The position numbers and the translations under genes are program-made. 64,000 nucleotides of DNA, taken from Bacillus sp. NEB1478 (GTDB lineage: Bacteria; Bacillota; Bacilli; Bacillales; Fictibacillaceae). The stretch lies in assembly GCF_031582965.1 (NCBI RefSeq), contig NZ_CP134049.1, forward strand, positions 1,798,001-1,862,000. The letters run 5' to 3'. Positions 25,113-35,084 of the stretch are shown piece after piece. Position 1 is the stretch's first letter. Each line of letters opens with the position of its first letter. The notes under the pieces were generated by a model. It did no database searches, was not told where the DNA came from, and was given only the letters and a program-made list of their open reading frames with translations.

Positions 25113-25673
25113 ATGATTCATACCTTACTGGTTAGCGGATATAAAGCCCATGAACTTGGTATCTTTAGTGAGAGTCATGAAGGGGTATACTACATTAAGA
25201 AAGCACTGCAGCAACGAATTAGGACGCTGATTGATGAAGGACTTGAATGGGTAATCATCAGTGGACAGCCCGGAGTGGAATTATGGGCAGCAGAAGTTGT
25301 ATTCGATTTGCAGGCGGAGTTTCCTGATTTAAAGCTTGCTGTACTTACACCCTTCCTAGACCAGGAAACGAGATGGAAGGAAAATGTTCAGGAGAAATAC
25401 CAGGAAATACTGCTCAATGCCGATTTTGTGGATTCAGTAAGCAGGAAACCATATGAAAACCCACAACAGCTGCGCGTGAAAAATCAGTTTTTAGTTCAAA
25501 AAAGTGATGCGATTTTACTTCTTTACGACGAAGAAAAGGATGGCTCACCGAAGTATTATTTACAGGCCGCGATGAGTAAGCAGGAAATGGACGATTCTTA
25601 CAAAATATATTTTATAACTCCTTATGATTTGGATATAATCGTTCAAGAAGAACAATGGAATCGAAACGAGTAA
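25113..25673 (+). CDS. ypsA: YpsA family protein (DUF1273, SLOG-type)
   Basis: The 186-residue protein has the YpsA core: VSGYKAHELGIF, EWVIISGQPGVELWAAE with a Gly-rich nucleotide-binding loop, and QKSDAILLLYDEEKDGSP. This is a Rossmann-like SLOG fold, suggesting an ADP-ribose or NAD-related ligand. In B. subtilis ypsA neighbours gpsB (ypsB) and affects cell division when overproduced, and the same order is kept here. Confidence 0.92.
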   Translation: MIHTLLVSGYKAHELGIFSESHEGVYYIKKALQQRIRTLIDEGLEWVIISGQPGVELWAAEVVFDLQAEFPDLKLAVLTPFLDQETRWKENVQEKYQEILLNADFVDSVSRKPYENPQQLRVKNQFLVQKSDAILLLYDEEKDGSPKYYLQAAMSKQEMDDSYKIYFITPYDLDIIVQEEQWNRNE

Positions 25674-25743
25674 AAGAGAAAGAAATTGACATTTTGGTCA
25701 TGATTTGAAAAAATGATCTTAGAATCTGTGTGAGGTGATTCAC

Positions 25744-26058
25744 ATGAGTGAACAACGTTTTCATTTAACGGCAAAAGACATATTGGAAAAAGACTTTAAA
25801 CAAGGCTTTCGAGGTTATGATCAAGACGAAGTAGATAAGTTTCTTGATATGATCATCAAAGACTATGAGAACTTTCAACAAGAATTTGATGCGGTGGTTC
25901 AAGAAAATAACCGCTTGCGCAAAGAAGTCCAAAGTTCTTCTGATCAGCCTACTCGTCGCATGCAGCCTGTTACATCAAGCACGACGACCAACTCAGATAT
26001 TCTTCAGCGTTTATCTAATTTGGAAAAACATGTTTTTGGCAGTAAATTATACGATTGA
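25744..26058 (+). CDS. gpsB: Cell division regulator GpsB
   Basis: The 104-residue DivIVA-like protein begins with the conserved [20 protein letters not shown] and [10 protein letters not shown] membrane-binding and PBP-docking region. A coiled coil follows, then a short C-terminal trimerisation helix, [14 protein letters not shown]. GpsB shuttles PBP1 between sidewall and septum, so it links functionally to ponA in this window. ATG 25744 is chosen because GAGGTGA lies upstream. Confidence 0.95.
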   Translation: MSEQRFHLTAKDILEKDFKQGFRGYDQDEVDKFLDMIIKDYENFQQEFDAVVQENNRLRKEVQSSSDQPTRRMQPVTSSTTTNSDILQRLSNLEKHVFGSKLYD

Positions 26059-26075
26059 TTCCAGTTTTTATCCAT

Positions 26076-26105
26076 TTGATTTTTTGGTTTTCAACATGCT
26101 ATAAT
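26076..26105 (+). promoter_or_regulatory. rnpB promoter
   Basis: TTGATT and TATAAT are separated by 18 bases. Transcription would start a few bases later, ahead of the mature RNase P RNA. Confidence 0.65.
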
Positions 26106-26128
26106 GAATCTTGCTTTTAAAAACAAAA

Positions 26129-26552
26129 TCAATAACGTTCGGGTAATCGCTGGACCTGATTTTCAGGTTTAGAGGAAAGTCCATGCTCGCACGGTTCTGA
26201 GATGACCGTAATGATCGTGCCTGGCCAAAAAATAAGCCAGGGTAGCTTGGTTTGCTTGTAAAAGCTTACTAGGCTAACGGCAGGGAACGCACCTAAGTCC
26301 TCTGGATATGGTGTTAATACCTTGAAAGTGCCACAGTGACGTAGTCCCAATGGAAACAAAGGGAGTGGAACGCGGTAAACCCCACGAGCGAGAAACCCAA
26401 ATTATGGTAGGGGAGTTTCCTATTCGGAATTGAACGAATAGGAGAACAAGAAGCTAAGGCTTTTTGTAGATAGATGATTACCACCGGTGTACGAGGCTGT
26501 CAGCCGTTTGCAGTACTATGGAACAGAACATGGCTTACAGAACGTTATTGGT
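26129..26552 (+). ncRNA. rnpB: RNase P RNA, B type
   Basis: The terminal helix P1 is formed by AATAACGTTC (26131-26140) and GAACGTTATT (26540-26549). Universal core segments are present: GAGGAAAGTCCATGCTCGCAC, split here as GAGGAAAGTCC and GCTCGCAC, then AGGGAACGCAC, GCGGTAAACCCCACGAGCGAG and ACAGAACATGGCTTACAGAA near the end. The Bacillus-type (B) fold and size (about 420 nt) fit. It is the catalytic RNA that trims the tRNA 5' leader. It lies between gpsB and ypsC as in B. subtilis. Confidence 0.97.
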
Positions 26553-26573
26553 ACCTAATTAAAGCTGAATGAG

Positions 26574-26597
26574 GGCCCCGCTTACCGGGGCTTTTTC
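26574..26597 (+). terminator. rnpB terminator
   Basis: GCCCCG and CGGGGC form a GC-rich stem with a TTAC-type loop and a T5 tail. Confidence 0.85.
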
Positions 26598-26680
26598 TAT
26601 TTACATAATAATTAAATGATCAAATGAACAGGGTATACTTATAGATAACGAATATATGCAACATTAAGGGAGTTACTGAT

Positions 26681-27826
26681 ATGGCTAAATTACGGCTGAT
26701 TGCAACTGCGGCAATGGGACTCGAAGCACTTGTAGCACAAGAGGTTAGAGCGTTAGGCTTTGAAAATGTACAAGTAGAAAACGGAAAAGTATATTTTGAC
26801 GGGGATGAGAAGGCGCTCGTAAAAGCAAATTTATGGCTGCGAACGGCTGACCGAGTAAAACTAGTAGTAGGCGAGTTTAAAGCCGAAACGTTTGATGAGT
26901 TGTTTGAAAAAACAAAAGCATTGCCATGGGCGGACTTTATTCCTGAGAACGGTGAATTTCCGGTTATCGGTCGTTCAGTCAAGTCAAAGCTATTTTCAAT
27001 TTCAGACTGCCAGGCAATCGTTAAGAAGGCAGTTGTTGATAACTTAAAGACGGAATATAAGCGTAAAACATGGTTTCCAGAAGATGGAGCTTTATATCGT
27101 ATTGAAGTTGCCATTCTTAAGGACATTGCAACGTTAACGATTGATACAAGCGGAACAGGTCTTCATAAACGAGGCTATCGTGAGCTGCACAGCGGTGCAC
27201 CGATAAAAGAAACGATGGCTGCAGCACTCATAATGCTCACAAACTGGACGCCAGATAAACCATTCGTAGACCCTTTCTGCGGATCAGGTACTTTGCCTAT
27301 TGAAGCTGCAATGATCGGGCAAAACATTGCTCCTGGCCTAAATCGAGAGTTCGCATCAGAAAAGTGGGATTGGATCGATAAAAAGATTTGGTATGAAGCT
27401 GTTGGTGAAGCACAAGACGTGGCTAAATATGATTTGCCACTTGATATTCAAGGATCTGATATTGACCACAAAATGATTGAGTTATCCATAAATAATGCAA
27501 ATGAAGCTGGATTTGAAGATTTTATTACATTTAAACAGATGCAAGTGCGTGATTTTACAACAAGAAAAGAATACGGTTGCCTTGTTACGAACCCTCCTTA
27601 CGGGGAGCGTCTAGGGGAAAGAGAAGAAGTAGCTCAAATGTACCGTGATCTTGGTAATGCCATGAGACCGTATGATACTTGGAGCGTGTATGTCATCACT
27701 TCTAACGAAAAGTTTGAAGAGTATTACGGTAAGTCCGCTACAAAAAAACGTAAACTGTATAACGGTGACCTTAAGACAGATTACTATCAATACTTTGGTA
27801 AAAGACCTCCGCGTCAACGAGACTGA
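26681..27826 (+). CDS. ypsC: THUMP-domain 23S rRNA guanine-N2 methyltransferase (RlmL-type, YpsC)
   Basis: The 381-residue protein has an N-terminal ferredoxin-like/THUMP region (about 1-160) and a class I methyltransferase domain with FVDPFCGSGTLPIEAA (SAM loop) and the catalytic NPPYGERLG motif of N-methyltransferases. It matches YpsC and the N-terminal half of E. coli RlmL, which methylates G2445 of 23S rRNA. AGGGAG precedes the ATG. The position after rnpB is conserved in Bacillus. Confidence 0.93.
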   Translation: MAKLRLIATAAMGLEALVAQEVRALGFENVQVENGKVYFDGDEKALVKANLWLRTADRVKLVVGEFKAETFDELFEKTKALPWADFIPENGEFPVIGRSVKSKLFSISDCQAIVKKAVVDNLKTEYKRKTWFPEDGALYRIEVAILKDIATLTIDTSGTGLHKRGYRELHSGAPIKETMAAALIMLTNWTPDKPFVDPFCGSGTLPIEAAMIGQNIAPGLNREFASEKWDWIDKKIWYEAVGEAQDVAKYDLPLDIQGSDIDHKMIELSINNANEAGFEDFITFKQMQVRDFTTRKEYGCLVTNPPYGERLGEREEVAQMYRDLGNAMRPYDTWSVYVITSNEKFEEYYGKSATKKRKLYNGDLKTDYYQYFGKRPPRQRD

Positions 27827-27840
27827 TTTTGTTTTAAGGA

Positions 27841-27882
27841 AAAAAAGCCCAAAAGCTGTTCGCGCTTTTGGGCTTTTTTTTG
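27841..27882 (+). terminator. ypsC terminator
   Basis: AAAAAAGCCCAAAAGC and GCTTTTGGGCTTTTTT form a perfect 16-bp stem with a seven-base loop. Confidence 0.92.
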
Positions 27883-28078
27883 TTCAGACGAAATTTAAAA
27901 ACGAAAAGCAAGTGCGTATAGAATTTACGTGGAATGCGTACCAGTTAAAAGATTACATACCTTAGAAAGAGTTTGAAAATAACTTTTCACAACAATTTTT
28001 TTGCCTTGAAATGTGTTTAATAACACCTGCTTAGCGTACATACTAGTTTAAATTACAAAAATGAAAGAAGGTTAGTAC

Positions 28079-28258
28079 ATGTACGTTCAGTATAGCCATT
28101 TATCAAGTATCCAAAAGGCTTATCATAATTTGCATCCTCATTTAGAGGATTGCCATAAAGAAGAGATACAGCAGCTGCTGCATCAATCTATCAGTCATTT
28201 TAACACCATTGATCCAAGTTTTTCAATGTATTCGGAAATGTTTAAAGAAGATTTTTAA
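28079..28258 (+). CDS. Small hypothetical protein
   Basis: ATG 28079 follows AAGAAGGTTAG and encodes 59 residues rich in His, Gln and Ser (HNLHPHLEDCHKEEIQQLLH). It has no membrane helix or signal peptide and one Cys. I do not recognise the family. Codon use is similar to neighbouring genes, which supports it being real, but it could be a chance ORF. Confidence 0.5.
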   Translation: MYVQYSHLSSIQKAYHNLHPHLEDCHKEEIQQLLHQSISHFNTIDPSFSMYSEMFKEDF

Positions 28259-28351
28259 GAAAATTAAAAGTGACCAGCAGGACTTTTTTATTTCGTAACG
28301 AATTCCTATAGCGGTATGTTTTTTATGATAACGTGAAGGGATGATTTTATT

Positions 28352-29872
28352 ATGATGCAAACAAAATTGTCTGTTGAAAAAGAGTTCTTAGATTATGTAA
28401 AAAAGATGGTACACATTAACGAAGCAATTGGTTTAATGTATTGGGATCTCCGTACTGGCGCTCCAAAGAAAGGTGTAGAACAACGGTCTGAAGTGATCGG
28501 AACATTATCCGCAGACGTTTTTGCTATGTCCACATCAGAGGAAATGAAAGCATTTATTGAAGAGTTATCTAAGTCAGAAGTGCAAGATTCACTTTCTGAT
28601 GTAACAAAGAAAACCCTTGAAGAAGTGAAAAAAGATTTTGAGCGCAATGCGAAGATTCCTCCAGCAGAATTTAAAGAGTATGTGATTCTTCAATCCAAAG
28701 CAGAAAATGTTTGGGAAGAAGCAAAAGGAAAATCCGATTTTTCATTGTTCCAGCCTTATTTAGAAAAACTCGTTGCATTCAATAAGAAATTCATCGGGTA
28801 TTGGGGTTATGAAGGTAATAAATATAATACGCTGCTGGATATGTATGAGCCTGGTGTTACGGTCGAGATACTTGACGAGACATTCTCAAAACTGCGTGAT
28901 CGCATCGTACCGCTTCTTCAAAAAGTGAAAGAAGCTGGACAGCCTGAAACGAGTTTCTTATTCGACCATTTTCCGAAAGAAAAACAAAAAGAATTTAGCT
29001 TGCATGTCCTTAAAGACATGGGTTATGACTTTGATTCCGGGCGATTAGATGAAACGGTTCACCCATTCGCGATTGGTCTAAACCCTGGTGATGTGCGAGT
29101 AACAACAAAGTATATGGAGAACGATTTCCGTACAGCGGTGTTCGGCACGATTCATGAGGGTGGACACGCACTTTATGAACAAAATATCTCTGAAGAACTT
29201 ATGGGGACTCCGCTTTGTTCGGGAACTTCAATGGGAATCCATGAATCTCAGTCACTTTTCTGGGAAAATTTTGTCGGTCGTCACCATGGTTTCTGGAAAA
29301 ATAACTATTCTATATTAAAGAATGTTTCAGGAGCACAGTTTAATGGTGTAGAATTAGATGACTTCTATCGCTCGATAAACGTTGTAGAACCTTCTCTAAT
29401 CCGTATTGAAGCTGATGAGATGACTTATCCGCTGCATGTAATCGTGCGTTATGAGATTGAAAAAGGGTTATTTAACGATGAGATCGAAGTAAAAGACCTT
29501 CCGCGTATTTGGAATGAAAAAATGCAGGAATATATCGGTGTAACACCGAAAAATGATGCTGAAGGTGTTCTGCAAGATGTTCACTGGTCAGGCGGAAGCT
29601 TCGGATACTTCCCGTCATATGCACTTGGATACATTTATGCGGCTCAGCTGAAAAATGCAATGGTTAAAGATATTCCTGACTTTGATGCACTTATGGAAGC
29701 AGGAAACTTCTTGCCGATTAAAGAATGGCTAACTAAGAATGTTCATCATTACGGTAAAATGAAAAAGCCGATCGAAATCTTAGAAGATGTTACAGGTGAG
29801 GGATTGAATCCGGATCATTTGATTGCATATTTTGAGAAAAAGTACAGTGACATTTACCGATTAAACGGATAA
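28352..29872 (+). CDS. ypwA: M32 family metallocarboxypeptidase (Taq carboxypeptidase, YpwA-like)
   Basis: The 506-residue cytoplasmic enzyme has the M32 zinc motif HEGGHALYEQ (HExxH) and the family segments DVRVTTKYMENDF, GIHESQSLFWENF and WSGGSFGYFPSYALG. It removes C-terminal residues from peptides and has broad specificity. The length equals the usual 500 residues. GGGATGA lies before the double ATG. The gene has its own terminator. Confidence 0.95.
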   Translation: MMQTKLSVEKEFLDYVKKMVHINEAIGLMYWDLRTGAPKKGVEQRSEVIGTLSADVFAMSTSEEMKAFIEELSKSEVQDSLSDVTKKTLEEVKKDFERNAKIPPAEFKEYVILQSKAENVWEEAKGKSDFSLFQPYLEKLVAFNKKFIGYWGYEGNKYNTLLDMYEPGVTVEILDETFSKLRDRIVPLLQKVKEAGQPETSFLFDHFPKEKQKEFSLHVLKDMGYDFDSGRLDETVHPFAIGLNPGDVRVTTKYMENDFRTAVFGTIHEGGHALYEQNISEELMGTPLCSGTSMGIHESQSLFWENFVGRHHGFWKNNYSILKNVSGAQFNGVELDDFYRSINVVEPSLIRIEADEMTYPLHVIVRYEIEKGLFNDEIEVKDLPRIWNEKMQEYIGVTPKNDAEGVLQDVHWSGGSFGYFPSYALGYIYAAQLKNAMVKDIPDFDALMEAGNFLPIKEWLTKNVHHYGKMKKPIEILEDVTGEGLNPDHLIAYFEKKYSDIYRLNG

Positions 29873-29880
29873 CTGACTTT

Positions 29881-29912
29881 TAGCCGGCTCTCCAGAGAGA
29901 ATGCCGGCTTTT
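29881..29912 (+). terminator. M32 peptidase gene terminator
   Basis: AGCCGGC and GCCGGCT pair around a 16-base interior and are followed by TTTCT. Confidence 0.75.
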
Positions 29913-29981
29913 CTATGTAAATGTTTCAATTTTACTGATTTTGTCTAAAATCTATATAAATGATACAAGGAGGAGAATACA

Positions 29982-30389
29982 ATGGGAGCAGCTACATCTC
30001 AAGACATTAAAAATTTGTTAGCGGTGAGAAAACGGATTGCTGTAGTAGGGTTGTCCGATCAACCTAATCGTACGTCATACAGAGTAGCAGAATACATGCA
30101 AAATGCTGGATACGAAATTATTCCTGTTAATCCGACTGTCACTGAAGTTTTAGGACAAAAAGCGTATGCTTCATTAGAAGAAATTAAAGGGCATGTAGAT
30201 ATCGTAAACGTATTCCGGCGCAGCGAATTCTTGCCAGAAGTTGCTCGATCAACAGTCGCTATCAAAGCTGGTTTTTTCTGGGCTCAGCTAGGGCTTTATA
30301 ATGCTGAAGCTGAAGATATTTTGCAAAGTGCGACGATTCCTTATATTATGGATAAGTGCATTAAAGTGGAACATGCTATGATACGGTAG
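29982..30389 (+). CDS. CoA-binding domain protein (YccU-like)
   Basis: The 135-residue Rossmann-fold protein has IAVVGLSDQPNRTSYRVAEY (nucleotide loop), IIPVNPTVTEVLGQKAY, VFRRSEFLP and a C-terminal MDKCIKVEHAMI. It matches the CoA_binding_2 family that is also a domain of succinyl-CoA synthetase. The standalone protein has no assigned reaction. AAGGAGGAG precedes the ATG. Confidence 0.88.
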   Translation: MGAATSQDIKNLLAVRKRIAVVGLSDQPNRTSYRVAEYMQNAGYEIIPVNPTVTEVLGQKAYASLEEIKGHVDIVNVFRRSEFLPEVARSTVAIKAGFFWAQLGLYNAEAEDILQSATIPYIMDKCIKVEHAMIR

Positions 30390-30391
30390 TA

Positions 30392-30424
30392 ATGAACCAC
30401 CCGCCACATACGGGTGGTTTTGCC
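30392..30424 (+). terminator. Terminator after the CoA-binding gene
   Basis: AACCACCCG and CGGGTGGTT pair around CCACATA and are followed by TTGCC. Confidence 0.8.
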
Positions 30425-30596
30425 ATGCTCGTCCCTTTTCTCAAAACTAAAAGGACAAAAATAAATCACATGATGGCTAAAGGTTTTTATTCTTTTACCG
30501 AGAAATAAGAGGAGAATATACGGACAATGGTAGTATAGAAACAAACGTTCTGCTATGATTGTAAGTATTGCAGAAACGTGAAAGGAGCAACACATT

Positions 30597-32564
30597 TTGG
30601 CAAGTAAATCATTCATTGACTATAACGATGATGCCATCCAGGTACTAGAAGGATTAGAAGCCGTTCGCAAGCGTCCAGGTATGTATATTGGAAGTACAGA
30701 TGCAAGAGGTTTGCATCACCTCGTATATGAAATTGTAGATAACGCTGTTGATGAAGCTTTAGGCGGATTCGGTGATTACATACATGTGAAGATTCATAAA
30801 GACAATAGTATTTCTGTGTCTGATGACGGCCGAGGTATGCCTACAGGTATGCATAAACTCGGAAAACCAACACCGGAAATCATTTTTACAGTATTGCATG
30901 CTGGTGGTAAATTTGGACAAGGCGGTTACAAAACATCAGGAGGACTTCATGGTGTAGGTGCCTCTGTTGTCAACGCTCTTTCAGAATGGCTGGAAGTAAC
31001 GATCCACCGTGCAGGAAAAACATATCGTCAGCGGTTTGAAAATGGCGGTAAGCCAGCTACAACGCTCGAAGTGATCGGAAATACTCGGAAGACGGGTACG
31101 ACTGTGCACTTTAAACCAGACCGTACGATGTTTTCTAATGTTAACTATAATTACGAAACATTATGCGAACGTTTAAGAGAAGCAGCATTTCTTTTAAAAG
31201 GAATTAAGATTGTACTAGAAGATGGCCGTAATGGAGAAAAAGAAGAATTTCAATTTAACACTGGTTTAGAAGCGTTCGTAAAATACTTGAACGAAGATAA
31301 AGATGCTCTTCATTCTGTTGTAAGCTTTGAAGGCACTCAAAATGAGATCGAAGTTGATTTTGCTTTTCAATATAATGACGGATATGCCGAAAATGTCCTG
31401 TCATTCGTTAATAACGTGCGTACAAAAGATGGCGGAACACATGAATCAGGTGCCAAAACGGCGATTACCCGTAGCATTAACGAATACGCCCGAAAAATAA
31501 ATCTTTTAAAAGAAAAAGATAAGAACTTAGACGGATCTGATATACGCGAAGGATTAACAGCCGTTGTTTCCGTTCGAATTCCTGAAGAATTTCTTCAATT
31601 CGAAGGACAGACGAAGAGTAAACTAGGGACGAGTGAAGCACGATCTTGTGTAGATGCGGTTGTAGCAGGTAAGCTCGCTTATTTCCTGGAGGAAAATCCA
31701 GCTGTAAGTGAAATGCTCATTCGTAAAAGCATTAAAGCTGCTCAGGCTCGTGAAGCAGCTAGAAAAGCACGTGAAGATGCCCGAAATGGTAAGAAGAACA
31801 AACGCAAGGATTCAATGTTAAGCGGGAAACTGACTCCCGCCACTTCAAAAAATCCTGAGCGGAATGAACTATACCTTGTCGAGGGTGACTCTGCGGGTGG
31901 ATCTGCTAAGCAAGGCCGAGATCGAAAATTCCAAGCGATTTTGCCTCTTCGTGGTAAAGTAATCAATACCGAGAAAGCAAAGCTTGCTGATATATTTAAA
32001 AATGAAGAAATTAACACAATTATCCATGCGATTGGTGCAGGTGTCGGGTCTGATTTCACGATGAAAGATGTCAATTATGATAAGATCGTCATCATGACCG
32101 ATGCTGATACAGATGGTGCCCACATACAGGTACTGCTGCTTACATTCTTTTACCGGTATATGAAACCACTCATTGAAGAAGGTAAAGTATTTATCGCACT
32201 TCCTCCTTTGTATAAAGTGAGTAAAGGTTCTGGGAAAAAAGAAGTGATTGAATATGCATGGGATGAAGACGAGCTGAAAGAAGCACAGAAAAAGATTGGA
32301 AAAGGGTACATCATTCAGCGCTACAAAGGTCTTGGAGAGATGAACGCCGATCAGCTGTGGGAAACGACAATGGATCCTGATACGCGTACGTTGATCCGGG
32401 TACGTATAGATGACGCTGCCCGTGCCGAAAAACGTGTCTCCGTCTTAATGGGAGACAAAGTTGAACCACGCCGTAAGTGGATTGAAGAACACGTGGCGTT
32501 TGGACTTAATGAAGAAACGAACATACTAGATAATGAGAACTTGTCAGCTTCTGAGGAGGTTTAA
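30597..32564 (+). CDS. parE: DNA topoisomerase IV subunit B
   Basis: The 655-residue ATPase subunit decatenates chromosomes with ParC. It shows the GHKL ATPase motifs (DNAVDEAL, DDGRGMP, GGLHGVGASVVNALS), the transducer Lys in QTKSKLG, and the TOPRIM segments EGDSAGGSAKQGRDR and TDADTDGAHI. The start is TTG 30597, because AAAGGAG is correctly spaced and no alternative ATG precedes the conserved N-terminus. parC follows three bases after the stop. Confidence 0.97.
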   Translation: MASKSFIDYNDDAIQVLEGLEAVRKRPGMYIGSTDARGLHHLVYEIVDNAVDEALGGFGDYIHVKIHKDNSISVSDDGRGMPTGMHKLGKPTPEIIFTVLHAGGKFGQGGYKTSGGLHGVGASVVNALSEWLEVTIHRAGKTYRQRFENGGKPATTLEVIGNTRKTGTTVHFKPDRTMFSNVNYNYETLCERLREAAFLLKGIKIVLEDGRNGEKEEFQFNTGLEAFVKYLNEDKDALHSVVSFEGTQNEIEVDFAFQYNDGYAENVLSFVNNVRTKDGGTHESGAKTAITRSINEYARKINLLKEKDKNLDGSDIREGLTAVVSVRIPEEFLQFEGQTKSKLGTSEARSCVDAVVAGKLAYFLEENPAVSEMLIRKSIKAAQAREAARKAREDARNGKKNKRKDSMLSGKLTPATSKNPERNELYLVEGDSAGGSAKQGRDRKFQAILPLRGKVINTEKAKLADIFKNEEINTIIHAIGAGVGSDFTMKDVNYDKIVIMTDADTDGAHIQVLLLTFFYRYMKPLIEEGKVFIALPPLYKVSKGSGKKEVIEYAWDEDELKEAQKKIGKGYIIQRYKGLGEMNADQLWETTMDPDTRTLIRVRIDDAARAEKRVSVLMGDKVEPRRKWIEEHVAFGLNEETNILDNENLSASEEV

Positions 32565-32567
32565 AGA

Positions 32568-35015
32568 TTGTCACTGCTTGAGAAATTTAGAGAGTTGCCG
32601 TTAGAAGACGTAATCGGCGACCGCTTCGGAAGATACAGTAAATACATCATTCAGGAGCGTGCATTACCTGATGCCAGAGATGGCTTAAAGCCCGTTCAGC
32701 GCCGTATTTTATACGCGATGTTCGCAGAAGGCAACACGAACGAAAAACCATATCGAAAGTCGGCAAAGACGGTCGGTAACGTAATCGGTAACTATCACCC
32801 ACACGGTGATTCTTCCGTTTATGAAGCGATGGTCCGTATGAGTCAGGACTGGAAGGTAAGAAATGTCCTGATCCAGATGCACGGAAACAACGGAAGCATC
32901 GACGGAGACCCTGCAGCTGCTATGCGTTATACAGAAGCAAGACTTTCTGCGATCGCTTCTGAATTATTGCGTGATATTGATAAAGAAACTGTGGAATTCG
33001 CTCCTAACTTTGATGATACGACAGAAGAACCTATTGTATTGCCAAGCCGGTATCCGAATTTGCTCGTCAACGGGTCAACGGGAATATCTGCGGGTTATGC
33101 TACAGATATTCCGCCTCACCATCTTGGCGAGGTAATTGATGCGGTTATGATGCAGATTGATAACCCTGATGTTTCACTAGATGAACTGATGACAGTGATT
33201 AAAGGTCCTGATTTCCCGACAGGCGGGATCGTTCAGGGACTAGATGGGATCAAAAAAGCTTTTGAAACAGGAAAAGGCCGATTTATTATTCGTGCAAAAA
33301 CAGAAATTGAGAACTTAAAAGGCGGACGCCAGCAGATCGTCATTACAGAAGTTCCTTTTGAAGTGAACAAAGCAAACCTCGTAAAACGTATGGATGAACT
33401 CCGCCTTGATAAGAAGGTTGATGGTGTAGCTGAGATCCGTGACGAGACAGATCGTACAGGCTTACGAATCGTCATTGAACTTCGAAAAGACGGAAATGCA
33501 GAAGGAATTCTAAACTATTTCTTCAAAAATACCGATCTTCAAATCTCTTATAACTACAACATGGTTGCGATTCATAATAAGACTCCAAAGCTCATGGGCT
33601 TAAAAGCCATCTTGCGCTCTTATATTGGTCATCAAAAAGAAGTTGTTACTCGCCGTACCGCATACGATCTTAGGAAAGCGGAGGAACGTTCACATATCGT
33701 TGAAGGTTTGATCAAGGCAATTTCGATCTTAGACGAAGTAATTGAAACGATCCGTGCTTCAAAAGATAAACGGAATGCGAAAGACAATCTCATAGAAAAG
33801 TTTCAGTTTACAGAAATTCAAGCTGAAGCGATCGTGACGTTACAGCTTTATCGATTAACGAACACGGATATCACAACACTTCAAAATGAAGCTGAAGAAT
33901 TGGAAAAGAAAATTTTGTATTTGCGATCCATTCTAGATAATGAGAAGAAACTGTTTAATGTGATCAAAAAAGAACTATCTGAGGTTCAGAAGAAGTACGC
34001 TGATCCTCGCCGTTCACAAATTGTAGCTGAAATAGAAGAAATCAAGATTGATATGGAAGTCATGATTCCTTCTGAAGATGTAATGGTAACGGTAACTGAA
34101 GACGGTTATGTGAAGCGTTCGAGCGTCCGTTCTTACAGTGCATCAAACGGCGAAAAGCCTGGCATGAAGGATACAGATTCGCTGCTGCTATCTTCACAGC
34201 TGAACACAACGGAAACACTTCTGATGTTCACGAACAAAGGCAACTATATATATCTTCCAGTCTACGAAATGCCAGAGATTCGCTGGAAAGACATGGGGCA
34301 GCATTTAGCGAGTTTAGTTGGGCTTGATAAGGATGAGAAGCTGATAAAAGCATTTCCGATCAAAGAATTTGCAGAGGATCAATACCTCATATTCTTTACA
34401 AAACAAGGTATGGCTAAGAAAACAGAACTCAGCCAATATAAAGCAACACGCTACAACCGTACATTAATGGCTGTTAAGCTAAAGGGCGATGATGAAGTAG
34501 TAGATATTTCTTTATCGAATGGAAAACAAGATGTGTTTATCGCTACACACTTCGGTTTAGGATTATGGTTCGCTGAAGAAGAAATCAGCATAGTCGGCCA
34601 AAGAGCTTCCGGTGTTAAAGGGATTAACTTAAAAGCAGGCGATCACGCAGTAAGTGGATTTGCACTGCCGGATGAACCTGAAAAAGCACAAGTGATTATT
34701 GCGACACAGCGCGGTGCGTTGAAAAAAATGAAGATCACAGAGTTTGATAAAACGTCACGGGCAAAACGTGGTCTTGTAATGGTAAGAGAATTAAAATCGA
34801 ATCCTCACCGTATCGTAGGTATGAAACTTGTCACAGAGGAAGAAACAGAGTTTGTTTTAGAGACGGAATCTGGAAAAGAAGAAACCATTTCAGCACATAA
34901 TTATAAACCTGCAGATCGATACAACAATGGGTCATTCGTTATTGATACAGGTGAAACAGGTTCAATTACAAGAATAAAATCATTAATCTCAACTGAACAA
35001 ACATCAAAAGAGTAG
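32568..35015 (+). CDS. parC: DNA topoisomerase IV subunit A
   Basis: The 815-residue breakage-reunion subunit has the quinolone-determining region YHPHGDSSVYEAM, the catalytic Tyr within AAMRYTEARLS, and a C-terminal beta-pinwheel with repeated blades (VMVTVTEDGYVKRSS, TNKGNYIYLPVYEMPEI). The QRRILYAMF segment is also typical. Ser and Glu occupy the usual drug-susceptible positions of the QRDR. It starts with TTG behind GAGGAGG and forms an operon with parE. Confidence 0.97.
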   Translation: MSLLEKFRELPLEDVIGDRFGRYSKYIIQERALPDARDGLKPVQRRILYAMFAEGNTNEKPYRKSAKTVGNVIGNYHPHGDSSVYEAMVRMSQDWKVRNVLIQMHGNNGSIDGDPAAAMRYTEARLSAIASELLRDIDKETVEFAPNFDDTTEEPIVLPSRYPNLLVNGSTGISAGYATDIPPHHLGEVIDAVMMQIDNPDVSLDELMTVIKGPDFPTGGIVQGLDGIKKAFETGKGRFIIRAKTEIENLKGGRQQIVITEVPFEVNKANLVKRMDELRLDKKVDGVAEIRDETDRTGLRIVIELRKDGNAEGILNYFFKNTDLQISYNYNMVAIHNKTPKLMGLKAILRSYIGHQKEVVTRRTAYDLRKAEERSHIVEGLIKAISILDEVIETIRASKDKRNAKDNLIEKFQFTEIQAEAIVTLQLYRLTNTDITTLQNEAEELEKKILYLRSILDNEKKLFNVIKKELSEVQKKYADPRRSQIVAEIEEIKIDMEVMIPSEDVMVTVTEDGYVKRSSVRSYSASNGEKPGMKDTDSLLLSSQLNTTETLLMFTNKGNYIYLPVYEMPEIRWKDMGQHLASLVGLDKDEKLIKAFPIKEFAEDQYLIFFTKQGMAKKTELSQYKATRYNRTLMAVKLKGDDEVVDISLSNGKQDVFIATHFGLGLWFAEEEISIVGQRASGVKGINLKAGDHAVSGFALPDEPEKAQVIIATQRGALKKMKITEFDKTSRAKRGLVMVRELKSNPHRIVGMKLVTEEETEFVLETESGKEETISAHNYKPADRYNNGSFVIDTGETGSITRIKSLISTEQTSKE

Positions 35016-35036
35016 CATTTGCTGCTCTTTTCTTCT
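35006..35036 (+). terminator. parEC terminator
   Basis: AAAAGAGTAGC and GCTGCTCTTTT pair across the parC stop codon and are followed by CTTCTTT. Confidence 0.75.
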
Positions 35037-35084
35037 TTCTGTCAGAATGGATATATCAACTTAGAGAAAAGAGAGATACATAAC